From: Actinomycetes bacterium
GTDB lineage: Bacteria > Actinomycetota > Actinomycetes > Actinomycetales > Dermatophilaceae
Length of the DNA stretch: 34,124 nt
NCBI GenBank assembly: GCA_029552065.1
Contig: JAKPEG010000149.1
Location: 1-34,124, forward strand
Direction of reading: 5' to 3'
Below the pieces are notes generated by a model, which was not told the DNA's origin, did no database searches, and was given only the letters and a program-made list of their open reading frames with translations. The stretch's first letter is position 1; each line of letters starts with the position of its first letter. The position numbers and the translations under genes are program-made. Positions 23,351 through 32,139 of this stretch are shown here, one piece after another.

Positions 23351-25938
23351 TGGCGGTCGACTCGCCGTCCACGCACGGCCTCGACGGACTCGCCGAGGCA
23401 CAACGGCTGCACTCCCTCGCGGTCACGGCCATCGAGGGCTATCAACCCGAACTCGCTGCGAGCCACCTCGACCGGGCCAGCGCCCTGCTCACGGAGTTGG
23501 TCGCGCCCGCGGCCCTGAGCGCCGAGGCCGCCGAGACCCGGGCCCGGGTGCGCCTGGCCCAGGCCTGGACCGCCTTCGAGCGACGCGGCCGGGATCGTGG
23601 GGAGGAAGTGCTCGCCGACGCCCTCGAGATGGCCCGGGCCCAGGACCGACCCGACCTCGAGGCCCTCTGCCTCATGCAAGGTGCCTCCATGCGCGGGCGC
23701 AGCGGCGACCTGCCCGGATCGCTCGCCCTCATGCGGCAGGCCGAAGTCGGCCTCGACCTGCTCCCCCCGGCCGACCGGGCGCGGCTCGTCGTCAACCGCG
23801 GGGTCATCGCCGGACAGCTCATGCAGCTCGATGAGGCTCGGACCGACCTCGCGCGAGGGGCCGCGCTCGCTCACGAGATCGGTTCGGCAGCAATGGAATT
23901 CATGGCCCAGCACAACCAGGGCTATGTCGAGTACCTCCGTGGCGACCTCCCCGCCGCGCTCGCCCTCATGGACTCGGCCGACGCGATGGACGTGGCCGTC
24001 AATCGCAGCGTGAGCCTGCTCGACCAGGCCCGGGTCCTGCTCGAGGCCGGGCTGCTCGACGAGGCTGCGGAGTCACTGCACCGGGCGCGCACGCTGGCCG
24101 ACCGGGAGGGCGGAGGTCAGGACGTCGCCGAGATCGAGCTCGACCTCGCGCGCACCCTGCTCCTGCTCGGCGACCCGCAGGGCAGCGCACGACTCGCGGC
24201 GGTCGCCCGCCGCCGCTTCCAGGAGCGGTCGGCGGCCGGGTGGCGTCGGCGAGCCCAACTCGTACTGCTCGAGGCCGAGTCGGTGGCCCACCGCCGACCG
24301 GTCCGCACGGCGCGGCTGGCCGCCGCTCTCGTCGATCACGCGGCCGCCGAGGACGACGTACACGTGAGTCGACGGGCCGCGCTCATCGAGGCCGACGCGC
24401 GCCTCGACGCCGGCGACCTCGACGGTGCCCGCGCGGCGTACCGGGTGGCCCGACCGCTTCGCAGGTCCGGCTCGTTGCCGACCCGACTGCACCTGCGTCT
24501 CGTCGCCGCGCGGATGGCCGCACTCGACGTCGGCGGTGCGGCGCGGGCGTCGCGCAGCCTCGCCGACGCAGCCGACGACCTGGCCCGCGCCCAGCGGCGG
24601 GTGTCCAGCCTCGACCTGCGCACGGCGCTGTCGGCGCACTCAAACCGGCTCGCCCTGATGGACCTCGGCCTAGGCGTCGCGAGCGGCTCGGTCGCCGCCC
24701 TGTTCACCCGGGCCGAGCGCTGGCGCGCGGTGTCGGACCGGGTGCCGCTCGTGCGACCTCCACGGGACGAGCGGGCAGCCGAGCTGCTCACCCGGTTGCG
24801 GCGGGTCCGCGAGGACCTGCGCGATGCCCCACCGCCGGCGCAGGAGGCCCTGCGCGGCGAGGCCGCGGCCCTCGAGCGCCGGATCCGCTCCCTCGACTGG
24901 GCCAGCCCCGAGGCCGGGCCGGCCGACTGGCGTCCCGCCCGCCCGCTGCCCTATGCCGCTGCCCTGGCCGTCGTTCGCGCCACCGAGGCCACCCTCGTCT
25001 CCTTCGTTCCGCACGGCCCCGACCTGTATGCCGTGCACGTCACCGCCCGGCGCGGCCGGATCGTGCGGGTCGGCGCGCTCGACGCGTTCGCGGCGCTGGT
25101 CCGTCGGGTGCGCGCCGACGTCGAGGCCGCCGCGTTGCCGGGGATCGGACCGGTCCGGGCCGCCGTCGAGACCTCCCTCGCGGCCGGGCTCGGCAGGCTC
25201 GACGAGATCCTGTTCGGCCCCGCCGGCGCCTTCGGTCCGACCGGCCGACTCGTCGTCGTGCCCTCGCGGGCCGTCGCCGGAGTGCCCTGGGGGATGCTGC
25301 CGAGCAGGCACGGACGGCCCACGACGCTTGCCCGCACGGCCTCCGCGTGGATCCGCAGCACCCAGCTCGAACCGCTGCCGGCTCCCCGCGTGCTCGCGAT
25401 CGCCGGACCGGACCTGCAGCACGCCGACCGGGAAGCCGCCGAAGTCGCGGCCGTGTGGGGAGGTCGCCTGGTCCCGTCGACGACTGCCCGGCTCGCCGAG
25501 GTCGTCGGGGCGCTCGCCGATCGCGATCTCATCCACATCGCCGCGCACGGCCGCCACCACGCCCAGAGCCCACTGTTCTCCACCCTGCGCCTGGCCGACG
25601 GTCCCGCCTTCGCGCACGAACTGCCCGACGTCGGCGTGGGGGCCTCCCACGTCGTCCTGTCCGCCTGCGAGGTGGGTCGGGCCACGGTGCGGGTGGGTGA
25701 CGAGTCCCTTGGACTGGCCGCGGTCCTGCTCAGCCTGGGTGTGCGCACCGTCGTGGCGGCGACGAGCCGGATCCCCGACGAACTCGCGGCGGAGGCCATG
25801 ACGGCATACCATCGGCGGCTCGCGACGGGGGTCGACAGCGCGCTCGCCCTCGCGGAGGCGACAGCCGGACTTCCGCTCGCCGCAAGGGCTTTCAGCTGTC
25901 TCGGCGCGGACTGGCGGGCCGCGCCGACGGTCAGATGA
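23350..25938 (+). CDS. TPR-CHAT caspase-like protease
   Basis: This encodes 862 aa. Residues about 10-470 are helical repeats of TPR type (for example [38 protein letters not shown] and [20 protein letters not shown]). The C-terminal CHAT domain begins near 540 ([22 protein letters not shown]). It has the catalytic histidine H733 in [20 protein letters not shown] and the catalytic cysteine C773 in [31 protein letters not shown]. Both residues are intact, so it is expected to be a cysteine endopeptidase gated by its TPR part. GTG at 23350 shares one base with the upstream TAG stop. CHAT proteins work in bacterial defence and programmed-death systems and in type III-E CRISPR (Csx29). The 3' end overlaps convergent cysE by 8 bases. 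Confidence 0.93.
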   Translation: MAVDSPSTHGLDGLAEAQRLHSLAVTAIEGYQPELAASHLDRASALLTELVAPAALSAEAAETRARVRLAQAWTAFERRGRDRGEEVLADALEMARAQDRPDLEALCLMQGASMRGRSGDLPGSLALMRQAEVGLDLLPPADRARLVVNRGVIAGQLMQLDEARTDLARGAALAHEIGSAAMEFMAQHNQGYVEYLRGDLPAALALMDSADAMDVAVNRSVSLLDQARVLLEAGLLDEAAESLHRARTLADREGGGQDVAEIELDLARTLLLLGDPQGSARLAAVARRRFQERSAAGWRRRAQLVLLEAESVAHRRPVRTARLAAALVDHAAAEDDVHVSRRAALIEADARLDAGDLDGARAAYRVARPLRRSGSLPTRLHLRLVAARMAALDVGGAARASRSLADAADDLARAQRRVSSLDLRTALSAHSNRLALMDLGLGVASGSVAALFTRAERWRAVSDRVPLVRPPRDERAAELLTRLRRVREDLRDAPPPAQEALRGEAAALERRIRSLDWASPEAGPADWRPARPLPYAAALAVVRATEATLVSFVPHGPDLYAVHVTARRGRIVRVGALDAFAALVRRVRADVEAAALPGIGPVRAAVETSLAAGLGRLDEILFGPAGAFGPTGRLVVVPSRAVAGVPWGMLPSRHGRPTTLARTASAWIRSTQLEPLPAPRVLAIAGPDLQHADREAAEVAAVWGGRLVPSTTARLAEVVGALADRDLIHIAAHGRHHAQSPLFSTLRLADGPAFAHELPDVGVGASHVVLSACEVGRATVRVGDESLGLAAVLLSLGVRTVVAATSRIPDELAAEAMTAYHRRLATGVDSALALAEATAGLPLAARAFSCLGADWRAAPTVR

Positions 25939-26653
25939 AGATCGCCGGGTAGTTGTCGAGCAGTTCCTCCGGCGAGAGGCCGGGGACGGGTGCGCGGATC
26001 TGCGCAGGGATGCCGACCGCGACCGAGCCGTCGGGCACGTCCTTGACGACCACCGAGTTGGCGCCGACCTGGCTGTCGTCGCCGAGCAGGATCGGCCCGA
26101 GGATCTTTGCCCCGGCACCGACGACGACCCGGTTGCCCAGGGTCGGGTGGCGCTTGGTCTTCGACAGCGAACGACCCCCGAGGGTCACCCCGTGGTAGAG
26201 CAGGACGTCGTCGCCGATCTCGGCCGTCTCGCCGATGACGACGCCCATGCCGTGGTCGATGAACAGACGCCGGCCGATCGTGGCCCCCGGATGGATCTCG
26301 ACGCCGGTCGCCGAGCGCACGGCCTGGGACAACAGCCGGGCCGGCAGCCGGGTCGACGGGTTCTCCCACAGGACGTGGGCCAGCCGGTAGCCCCACACGG
26401 CGTGCAGGCCGGCCGAGCTGAGGAACATCTCCAGCCGGGAGTGCGCCGCCGGGTCGCGGCGCATCGCGGCTTCGACGTCCTCCCGCACCATCGCGACGGC
26501 CCGCCGCACGACGTGCCGGTGGGGCGTCGTGACCGGACCCGGCTCGCCGACCGGCTCGAGCCGCGAGGTGAGGCCCGTGTCGGGGTCGGCCACGAACCGC
26601 CAGGACTGCGGCCCGCGGTCGCGGCGAAGGGCTTGGGTGAGTGCGGCGAACAT
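25931..26653 (-). CDS. cysE: Serine O-acetyltransferase
   Basis: This makes O-acetylserine from serine and acetyl-CoA, the first step of cysteine synthesis. The family hallmarks are [41 protein letters not shown], the [34 protein letters not shown] segment and the left-handed hexapeptide repeats, ending [15 protein letters not shown]. At 240 aa from 26653 it has about 50 more residues than short CysE/EpsC proteins. The extra N-terminal part ([20 protein letters not shown]) is unlike the family, and an internal ATG at 26491 would fit the usual N-terminus, though no ribosome binding site supports either start. It follows cysK by 51 bases on the same strand. Confidence 0.92.
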   Translation of the reverse strand: MFAALTQALRRDRGPQSWRFVADPDTGLTSRLEPVGEPGPVTTPHRHVVRRAVAMVREDVEAAMRRDPAAHSRLEMFLSSAGLHAVWGYRLAHVLWENPSTRLPARLLSQAVRSATGVEIHPGATIGRRLFIDHGMGVVIGETAEIGDDVLLYHGVTLGGRSLSKTKRHPTLGNRVVVGAGAKILGPILLGDDSQVGANSVVVKDVPDGSVAVGIPAQIRAPVPGLSPEELLDNYPAIFI

Positions 26654-26704
26654 CCGGTATGCCGTTCGGTCGGGTCTGCGGAGGCTGATGCCTGCGCGGG
26701 TGGT

Positions 26705-27643
26705 TCAGTCGACCAGGCCTTCGAAGAGGACGGTGGACAGGTAGCGCTCCCCGAAGCTGGGGACGATGACGACGATGGTCTTCCCGGCGTTTTCCGGGCG
26801 CGAGGCGACCTGGCCCGCGGCATAGAGGGCGGCCCCGGAGGAGAGACCGACGAGCAGCCCCTCCTGGGTGGCGGCGGCGCGCGCGGTCGCGACCGACTGG
26901 TCGATGTTGACGTCGATCACCTCGTCGTAGATCGAGGTGTCGAGGATCTCCGGCACGAAGTTGGCGCCGATGCCCTGGATCTTGTGCGGCCCGGGCTGAC
27001 CCCCGTTGAGGATCGGCGACTCGGCCGGCTCGACGGCGACGATCTGGACTCCGGGCTTGCGCTCCTTGAGCACCTGGCCGACTCCGGTGATCGTGCCCCC
27101 GGTGCCGATGCCGGCGACGACGATGTCGACCCCGCCATCGGTGTCCCGCCAGATCTCCTCGGCCGTCGTGCGGCGGTGGATCGCCGGGTTGGCCTCGTTG
27201 GCGAACTGCCGCGCGAGGACGGCTCCGGGGCGCTGGCCGGCAAGCTCGACAGCCGCGTCGACCGCGCCCTTCATCCCCTTGCTCGGGTCGGTGAGCACGA
27301 GCTCCGCGCCGAACGCGCGCAGGAGGGCACGCCGCTCCTTGGACATCGACTCCGGCATGGTGAGGACGACGTGGTAGCCGCGGGCCGCACCGACCATCGC
27401 GAGGGCGATCCCCGTGTTGCCCGAGGTGGCCTCGATGATCGTGCCACCCGGCGGGAGCTGGCCGGAGGCCTCGGCCGCGTCGACGATCGACACGCCGATC
27501 CGGTCCTTCACGGAATTGGCCGGGTTGTAGAACTCGAGCTTGGCCGCCACCGTCACGCCCGGCGCCGCATCGGGGAAGAGCCGGTTGATCCGCACGAGCG
27601 GGGTGTTGCCGATGAGGTGGGTGACGTCGTCGTGGATGGGCAT
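26705..27643 (-). CDS. cysK: Cysteine synthase A (O-acetylserine sulfhydrylase)
   Basis: This PLP enzyme joins sulfide with O-acetylserine. The 312-aa product from the ATG at 27643 begins with the classic [15 protein letters not shown]46 in [12 protein letters not shown] is the PLP lysine. [12 protein letters not shown] binds substrate, [12 protein letters not shown] binds the cofactor phosphate, and [16 protein letters not shown] closes the protein. An in-frame upstream extension to 27691 lacks family residues. The cysK-cysE order on one strand indicates one transcript for the whole step pair, which also suits the CysE/CysK complex. The promoter must lie in 27644-27788, shared with the divergent YtxH-like gene. 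Confidence 0.95.
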   Translation of the reverse strand: MPIHDDVTHLIGNTPLVRINRLFPDAAPGVTVAAKLEFYNPANSVKDRIGVSIVDAAEASGQLPPGGTIIEATSGNTGIALAMVGAARGYHVVLTMPESMSKERRALLRAFGAELVLTDPSKGMKGAVDAAVELAGQRPGAVLARQFANEANPAIHRRTTAEEIWRDTDGGVDIVVAGIGTGGTITGVGQVLKERKPGVQIVAVEPAESPILNGGQPGPHKIQGIGANFVPEILDTSIYDEVIDVNIDQSVATARAAATQEGLLVGLSSGAALYAAGQVASRPENAGKTIVVIVPSFGERYLSTVLFEGLVD

Positions 27644-27706
27644 GTCCGTGGTCGCTCCGCTCCTGCGCAGGGGTCGGGTCCTCCCAGTCAACCCGATGCC
27701 GATTAT

Positions 27707-27730
27707 GGGTATTCCAACACAGGGTTATCC
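27707..27730. promoter_or_regulatory. Direct 9-bp repeats upstream of cysK
   Basis: GGGTATTCC (27707-27715) and GGGTTATCC (27722-27730) are spaced 15 bases start to start in the most AT-rich stretch of the cysK/YtxH intergenic region. They may be a binding site for a regulator. ATTATG at 27702 could be the complement of a -10 box (CATAAT) for cysK. No -35 is convincing. Confidence 0.3.
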
Positions 27731-27788
27731 GGCGCTTGGACCGGGTCCACTGTTTGGGATCGGCCTGGCAGTCTGAGAGGCTGCTCGC

Positions 27789-28094
27789 ATGATCGGATTC
27801 GTCGCCGGCGCAGCCTTGGGCTATGTCGTGGGCACCCGAGCGGGCCGCGAGCGCTACGAGCAGATCAAGCGCGGGGGCAAGCGGCTCTGGCAGTCCGACC
27901 CGGTCCAGCACCGGATCGAGGCCGCCGGCCACGCAGTGAAGACCCAGGCCGTCCCCTACGTCGCCGACAAGGTCGGCGACGCGGTGAAGTCTGCCGGACG
28001 GGCGGTCAAGGACCGCGCGTCCAAGCCGGCGCTCACCGCTCGGGTCGAGCGGGCGCCCGATGGCACCGAGGTGGCGCGCACCGACCTGCCCTGA
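27789..28094 (+). CDS. Small YtxH-like membrane-anchored protein
   Basis: This encodes 101 aa. A glycine-rich N-terminal segment (MIGFVAGAALGYVVGTRAGR) resembles the YtxH/gas-vesicle-like membrane anchor common in actinobacteria. It is followed by an amphipathic helical region (RYEQIKRGGKRLWQSDPVQH, AVPYVADKVGDAVKSAGRAV) and a basic tail. The function is unknown; related proteins are linked to stress. It converges on the reductase gene with a 6-base gap. Confidence 0.75.
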   Translation: MIGFVAGAALGYVVGTRAGRERYEQIKRGGKRLWQSDPVQHRIEAAGHAVKTQAVPYVADKVGDAVKSAGRAVKDRASKPALTARVERAPDGTEVARTDLP

Positions 28095-28100
28095 GTCGCG

Positions 28101-29153
28101 TCACCCGAGGCGGTCGGCGGGGGGAATCTCGGCGGGCCAGTGCGGGAAGTAGCCCTCGACATGGACCAGTTCGGGCCGGGCGCCCAGCCCGAGCACGGCG
28201 GCCTTGCAGGCCTCGACGAAGTCCGGGTTGCCGGCGATGAAGACGCTGTGCTTCTCCAGGGTGGGGAAGAGCCCGGGCAGGATCGTCGGGATACGTCCGG
28301 TGAATTGCGCCCCCTCGGGCGGGTTCGCCCCGGTATAGGTGGTGAACGAGCGGAAGGTCCGGTGCTTGCGCTCCCACCAGGTGAGCAGCCCACGCAGGAG
28401 GGCGTCGTCCGCGGTCCGCGCGGAGTAGACAAGGGTCGTCCCGTGCCGGAAGCCGCGCCGCAGCGCGGCGTCGGCGAGCCCGAGGATGGGCGCGAGGCCC
28501 GACCCCGAGGCGAGGCAGAGCACGGGGGTGTCGACCGAGGGGTCGCCGACGAAGGTGCCATAGGGACCGTGCGCGAGGATCTGGTCGCCGGCGGCGAGGC
28601 GGTCGTGCACCCAGGTCGACGTGCGACCGCCCTCGACCCGGGTGACGAGCAGGTGCACTTCGCCGTCGGGTCGCGGAGCGTTGGCGATCGAATAGGACCG
28701 CAGCGGTGCGCCGGCCCGTTCGTCGCCGATCATCAGGTATTGCCCCGGCCAGTAGCGCAGGTTCTCCCCGAGCGGGCGCAGCGACAACTCGACCATCGTC
28801 GGGGTGCGGGCGACCTTGTCGGTGACGACGAAGGGCACGAACTCCCGCGGCGGGAAGAGCTTCTGGAGGGCGTCGATCGTGCCGAACTCGATGTCCAGAC
28901 TCGGGCTGAGCGGTTTGGCCATGCACATGAGCCCGAAGCCCTGGCCGCGATCCTCCTGCGACAGCGCCATGTCCAGGACCATGCCCTGGTCGAAGACGCC
29001 GTCGAGCACCTTGGTCTTGCATTCGCCGCAGGCTCCGGCCCTGCAGTTGTTGGGCATGATGTAGCCCGCCTTCTCCAAGGCGGTGAGCACGGTGTCACCG
29101 GGCTCGCAGGTCACCTCGTGGCCCGAGGGCTGCAGACGGACGATCGCGGACAT
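28101..29153 (-). CDS. Ferredoxin-reductase fusion (2Fe-2S plus FAD/NAD(P) domains)
   Basis: This 350-aa electron-transfer protein is for an oxygenase. The N-terminal plant-type 2Fe-2S ferredoxin domain has ligands C37, C42, C45 (NNCRAGACGECKTKV) and C77 (LMCMAKP). The FAD domain follows, with RSYSIAN as the flavin-binding motif. The NAD(P) domain has GDQILAHGPYGTF, LCLASGSGLAPILGLA and HSVFIAGNPDFVEACK. The domain order matches the reductases of bacterial multicomponent mono- and dioxygenases (BenC/PaaE-like class). I chose the ATG at 29153 because the family homology begins there; an in-frame upstream extension has none. The diiron protein encoded upstream on the same strand is the likely partner. 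A 41-bp hairpin separates the two genes. Confidence 0.9.
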   Translation of the reverse strand: MSAIVRLQPSGHEVTCEPGDTVLTALEKAGYIMPNNCRAGACGECKTKVLDGVFDQGMVLDMALSQEDRGQGFGLMCMAKPLSPSLDIEFGTIDALQKLFPPREFVPFVVTDKVARTPTMVELSLRPLGENLRYWPGQYLMIGDERAGAPLRSYSIANAPRPDGEVHLLVTRVEGGRTSTWVHDRLAAGDQILAHGPYGTFVGDPSVDTPVLCLASGSGLAPILGLADAALRRGFRHGTTLVYSARTADDALLRGLLTWWERKHRTFRSFTTYTGANPPEGAQFTGRIPTILPGLFPTLEKHSVFIAGNPDFVEACKAAVLGLGARPELVHVEGYFPHWPAEIPPADRLG

Positions 29154-29179
29154 GGCGCCTTTCGTGGTCGGGCCGGAAG

Positions 29180-29220
29180 CGGAGGTATGCCGCGTGGCAG
29201 GGGCACACGGCATACCTCCG
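29180..29220 (-). terminator. Hairpin built from an inverted GGTATGCCG pair
   Basis: CGGAGGTATGCCG pairs with CGGCATACCTCCG over 13 bp with a 15-base loop (GTG/CAC inside can extend it). It lies between the diiron and reductase genes, both on minus, and could be an attenuator or terminator that lowers reductase expression. Both arms carry the window's over-represented word. Confidence 0.65.
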
Positions 29221-29296
29221 GCACGGCGACCCGCGAGCCAGGGGTGGGCTCGGGGGGACGCCGCCTCGCCGGGAGCAGGGGGCGAGCCCCAGGGGG

Positions 29297-30322
29297 TCAG
29301 AAGACGGGGATGATGTCGTCGAGGTCGACGTCACTCACTTCCTCGCCGGTGACGCCGACCTCGGGGATCGCCGGGAACGGGATCTCGTAACGGTCGAGCA
29401 CCCCCTTGAGGTTGAGGATCGCGTTGCGCCAGTTTTGCTTCTTCGTCTCGTATTCGGGGATGTGGAAGCCGGCCTCGCGGGCGAACCGCTCGCCTTCGCG
29501 CTGGTTGTCGATGAAGTCGGCCGGCAGGTCCCAGAAGTCCATCGGTGGCTCGAAGAGCACGGCCGAGAGGAAGAGGTAGCCCGCGCGGATCTGCTTGGTG
29601 ATGACCGACCGCTCCGAGAGTTCGAGCTTGGGGTAGTCGCGCTCCATCACCGACATGCAGATGGCCATGTGCCGGCCCTCGTCGCGGCCGATGTTGCGGA
29701 AGGCCGCCTGGAAGACCGGCTCGGTGCAGCCGGCGGCCATCTGGTGGAAGATCGTCGCCGCCGCGATCTCGCCCATGAGGAAGGACGAGAAGAGCACGGC
29801 GAGCGAATAACGCGGGACGGCCGTCTTGTAGCCGCTCCAGTAGCGCCCGCCGTTGAAGTAGAGCCACTTGGCGTTCTTCTGCAGCCGCCGGCCGATGTCG
29901 GTCTTGGGCTCGTAGGTGAGCGGATCGGGGTGCTCGAGCAGTTTCGTGATGGACAGGCCGCACATCTGCTCGTGCATCTGCTCGTCGCGGGTCACCGAGA
30001 AGAAGCAGCGGCGGACCGGGTCCTCCTCGTGCACCTCGTAGGTCTTGATGAGCGCCTCGGCGAAGACCGGCGGGGCGGAGGCGTCGAAGACCGACAGCAG
30101 GGTCCACCAGTAGGCGATCGACTCCCGCTGCTCCCACGTATAGGAGCTGGGGTCGAAGGTGTCCCACGGCAGCTTGAGTGGGTCCCACTGGTCTCGTTGG
30201 GCGGAGGCCCAGATCTCCTCCATCTTGGCCGTCTCCCGGTGCCAGGAGAGCGGGTAGACGTTGGGCTGCTCCGTCTCGGGGGGCAGCTCCATGCTCTGCG
30301 CGAAGCGCTCTTTGGATGCCAT
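29297..30322 (-). CDS. Ferritin-like diiron oxygenase-type protein
   Basis: This 341-aa helical protein carries two carboxylate/histidine iron-binding pairs, as in ribonucleotide-reductase-R2-like and AurF/BoxB-like oxygenases. The first is the EALIKTYEVHE helix with TRDEQMHEQMCG; the second is GEIAAATIFHQM with GRDEGRHMAICM. It lacks a signal peptide and should be cytoplasmic. It probably activates oxygen with electrons from the 2Fe-2S reductase encoded next. I cannot name the substrate or an exact ortholog. A MarR repressor gene lies directly upstream, and a long dyad covers the promoter gap, so expression is probably induced by a small aromatic or lipid-like ligand. Confidence 0.8.
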   Translation of the reverse strand: MASKERFAQSMELPPETEQPNVYPLSWHRETAKMEEIWASAQRDQWDPLKLPWDTFDPSSYTWEQRESIAYWWTLLSVFDASAPPVFAEALIKTYEVHEEDPVRRCFFSVTRDEQMHEQMCGLSITKLLEHPDPLTYEPKTDIGRRLQKNAKWLYFNGGRYWSGYKTAVPRYSLAVLFSSFLMGEIAAATIFHQMAAGCTEPVFQAAFRNIGRDEGRHMAICMSVMERDYPKLELSERSVITKQIRAGYLFLSAVLFEPPMDFWDLPADFIDNQREGERFAREAGFHIPEYETKKQNWRNAILNLKGVLDRYEIPFPAIPEVGVTGEEVSDVDLDDIIPVF

Positions 30323-30344
30323 GCGGCGAGGTTAGAGGTTAAAG

Positions 30345-30374
30345 CTTAGATTGTCTAGATCTTGATGATCCAAG
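30345..30374 (-). promoter_or_regulatory. 30-bp imperfect palindrome, probable MarR operator
   Basis: A dyad centred on AGATCT, with CTTAGAT at one end and ATCCAAG at the other, matches itself at 22 of 30 positions. It lies in the 97-base gap upstream of the diiron gene in an unusually AT-rich patch, where the promoter must be. The right half-site CTTGATGATC recurs as CTTGATGGTC at 30959, ahead of the MarR gene itself. Confidence 0.65.
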
Positions 30375-30419
30375 GTTGAGCGATCTTCGGTCGGGCGGAA
30401 CGGACAGAGCGTCGGGGAG

Positions 30420-30941
30420 TCAGTCGGGCAGGTCGCCACGCTGGCGCAGCAGGCGGCTCATCGAGGCGACGAATGCCTCGAGTTCGGCCACGCCGAGGGG
30501 GGCGAAGAAGGACCGCTCGACCGCGTTCTCCTGGTCGTATGCCGCCACGAGTCGCCGCTCGCCCTCGGCCGTGAGGCGCACGGTCACCAGCCGCCGGTCC
30601 GCCGACTCGCGATGGCGCTCGACGAGCCCGTCACGTTCGAGGGTGTTGAGCACGCTCGAGACCGCCGCCCGCGACAGGCCGGAGAAGCGGGAGATCTCCC
30701 TCGGTTCCAGCTCACCGACCACCCACACGCAGAACATCACCCGGAAACCGGCCATGCTCCAGCCCGCGTCGCGGTGGACCTCGGATTCGAGCCGGTGGAC
30801 GTGCAGGGTCGACAGCCGGACGAGGTTGAACGAGGCCCGCAGGGCGAGTAGATCGGCCGAGGGATGGGTCTCGGCAACTCGCGCCGTCGCCGCCGCCTCG
30901 AAGGCGTCCCCGCGCACGGCCGAGTCCGTGGATGAGTTCAC
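30420..30941 (-). CDS. MarR-family transcriptional regulator
   Basis: This 173-aa winged-helix regulator has helices FNLVRLSTLHVHRLESEVHR and WSMAGFRVMFCVWVV. The helix-turn-helix is LEPREISRFSGLSRAAVSSVLNTLERDGLVERH, and the wing contains the signature DRRLVTVRLTAEGERRL. It probably represses the diiron and reductase genes downstream, and itself, through the dyads at 30345 and 30959. Ligand release is the normal mode of the family. The start is a GTG at 30941 with no clear ribosome binding site, so the N-terminus is uncertain by some residues. Confidence 0.92.
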   Translation of the reverse strand: MNSSTDSAVRGDAFEAAATARVAETHPSADLLALRASFNLVRLSTLHVHRLESEVHRDAGWSMAGFRVMFCVWVVGELEPREISRFSGLSRAAVSSVLNTLERDGLVERHRESADRRLVTVRLTAEGERRLVAAYDQENAVERSFFAPLGVAELEAFVASMSRLLRQRGDLPD

Positions 30942-30958
30942 GTCTGGATGATGTCAGC

Positions 30959-30968
30959 CTTGATGGTC
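30959..30968 (-). promoter_or_regulatory. Second MarR half-site, CTTGATGGTC
   Basis: It matches 9 of 10 bases of the half-site CTTGATGATC at 30361-30370. It lies 18 bases upstream of the MarR start codon, consistent with autoregulation. Confidence 0.4.
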
Positions 30969-31065
30969 AAAATCGAGCAGGAACGGCCCGGCCGTTCCCG
31001 GCATCGGGCGCGCAGGTGTCAGCGGCTATCGTCTGGCGAGGGAGACACGAGGAAGGGGCATCGCC

Positions 31066-31575
31066 GTGAGCACACGGATCACCACCTGTCTGTGGTTCGA
31101 CACGCAGGCAGAGCCGGCGGCACGGCTCTACACGAGCCTGGTGCCCGACAGCGAAGTCCTCGGCGTGAACCACTACGGCTCCGAGAACGAGCACGGCCCG
31201 ACCGGGTCGGTCCTGCAGGTCGAGTTCCGCCTCGGCACCCAGCACTATGTGGCGCTCAACGGTGGGCCCCACTTCACCCTCAGCCCCGCGGCCTCGATCC
31301 AGGTCTACTGCCCCGACCAGGCCGAGGTCGACCGGCTCTGGGACGCCCTCACCGCAGACGGCGGCGAGGAGTCGATGTGCGGGTGGCTCACCGACCGGTT
31401 CGGGCTGTCCTGGCAGATCATCCCGACCCGGCTGGCCGAGCTCGCCGGCGACCCCGACCCGGAGCGCGCCTCCAGGGCGATCGCCGCGATGCTGAGGATG
31501 CGCCGGATCGTCGTGGCCGAGCTCGAGGCGGCGGCCGACGGGATCGCCGAGGCGACGGGAGCATCCGATGCGTAA
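31066..31575 (+). CDS. VOC-family (PhnB-like) protein
   Basis: This 169-aa protein belongs to the vicinal oxygen chelate superfamily of the PhnB/'3-demethylubiquinone methyltransferase' type. Typical segments are RITTCLWFDTQAEPAARLYTSLVPDS, VEFRLGTQHYVALNGGPHFTLSPAASIQVYC and EVDRLWDALTADGGEESMCGWLTDRFGLSWQIIPTRL. Biochemical function is not established for the group. AGGAAGGGG lies 6-8 bases before the GTG start. Its last eight bases overlap the RibD-like gene, so they form one unit. Confidence 0.88.
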   Translation: MSTRITTCLWFDTQAEPAARLYTSLVPDSEVLGVNHYGSENEHGPTGSVLQVEFRLGTQHYVALNGGPHFTLSPAASIQVYCPDQAEVDRLWDALTADGGEESMCGWLTDRFGLSWQIIPTRLAELAGDPDPERASRAIAAMLRMRRIVVAELEAAADGIAEATGASDA

Positions 31576-32113
31576 GGTCACCGCGGCCCTCTTCGCTTCG
31601 GTCGACGGGGTCGTCGAGGCGCCCAACCTCTGGCAGTTCGACCACTTCGACGCCGAGATGCCCGCGCTCATGATGGCGGCGCTCGCGAAGCAGGACACCG
31701 TGGTCATGGGGCGACGCACCTACCAGGAGTGGGCCGGCTACTGGCCGGGCAACGACGAGGACTTCGGGGCGTTCATCAACCCCATCCCCAAGTGGGTGGC
31801 CTCCCGGACCCTCACCGGACCGCTCGCCTGGAACAACAGTCGGCTCATCGAGGGCGACGTGGTCGCCTTCGTCCGTGAGCTCAAGGCGGGCGAGGGCGGG
31901 GAGATCAACGTCGCCGGGTCCCCCACCCTCGTGCGCCACCTGTTCCTCTCCGGGGTCATCGACACGCTCACGCTCATGATCCATCCGGTCCTCGCCGGGT
32001 CGGGGCTGCGCCGGCTGTTCAACACCGAGGAGCCCACGACCCGGCTCGACCTGGTCGACCACGTCGTCACGAGCTCGGGCAACGCCGTGCTCACCTACTC
32101 CCTGCGCGACTGA
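31568..32113 (+). CDS. Dihydrofolate reductase/RibD C-terminal-like protein
   Basis: This 181-aa protein of the DHFR superfamily, RibD C-terminal type, starts MRKVTAALFASVDGVVEAP. It contains DTVVMGRRTYQEWAGYWP, KWVASRTLT, GGEINVAGSPTLVRHLFLSGVIDTLTLMIHPVLAGSGLRRLF and a closing strand AVLTYSLRD. Members are probably NADPH-dependent reductases of unknown substrate, present in many copies in actinomycetes. It is coupled to the VOC gene by an 8-base overlap and followed by the palindrome at 32140. Confidence 0.88.
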   Translation: MRKVTAALFASVDGVVEAPNLWQFDHFDAEMPALMMAALAKQDTVVMGRRTYQEWAGYWPGNDEDFGAFINPIPKWVASRTLTGPLAWNNSRLIEGDVVAFVRELKAGEGGEINVAGSPTLVRHLFLSGVIDTLTLMIHPVLAGSGLRRLFNTEEPTTRLDLVDHVVTSSGNAVLTYSLRD

Positions 32114-32139
32114 CGGGCGCACACAGGGCTGACAGCAGG

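Noticed and set aside
24951..27932. Long open frame (993 codons) on minus across the CHAT, cysE and cysK genes
   Set aside because: It runs antisense to CHAT and out of frame through cysE and cysK, whose real frames are unmistakable. Composition is that of a shadow frame.
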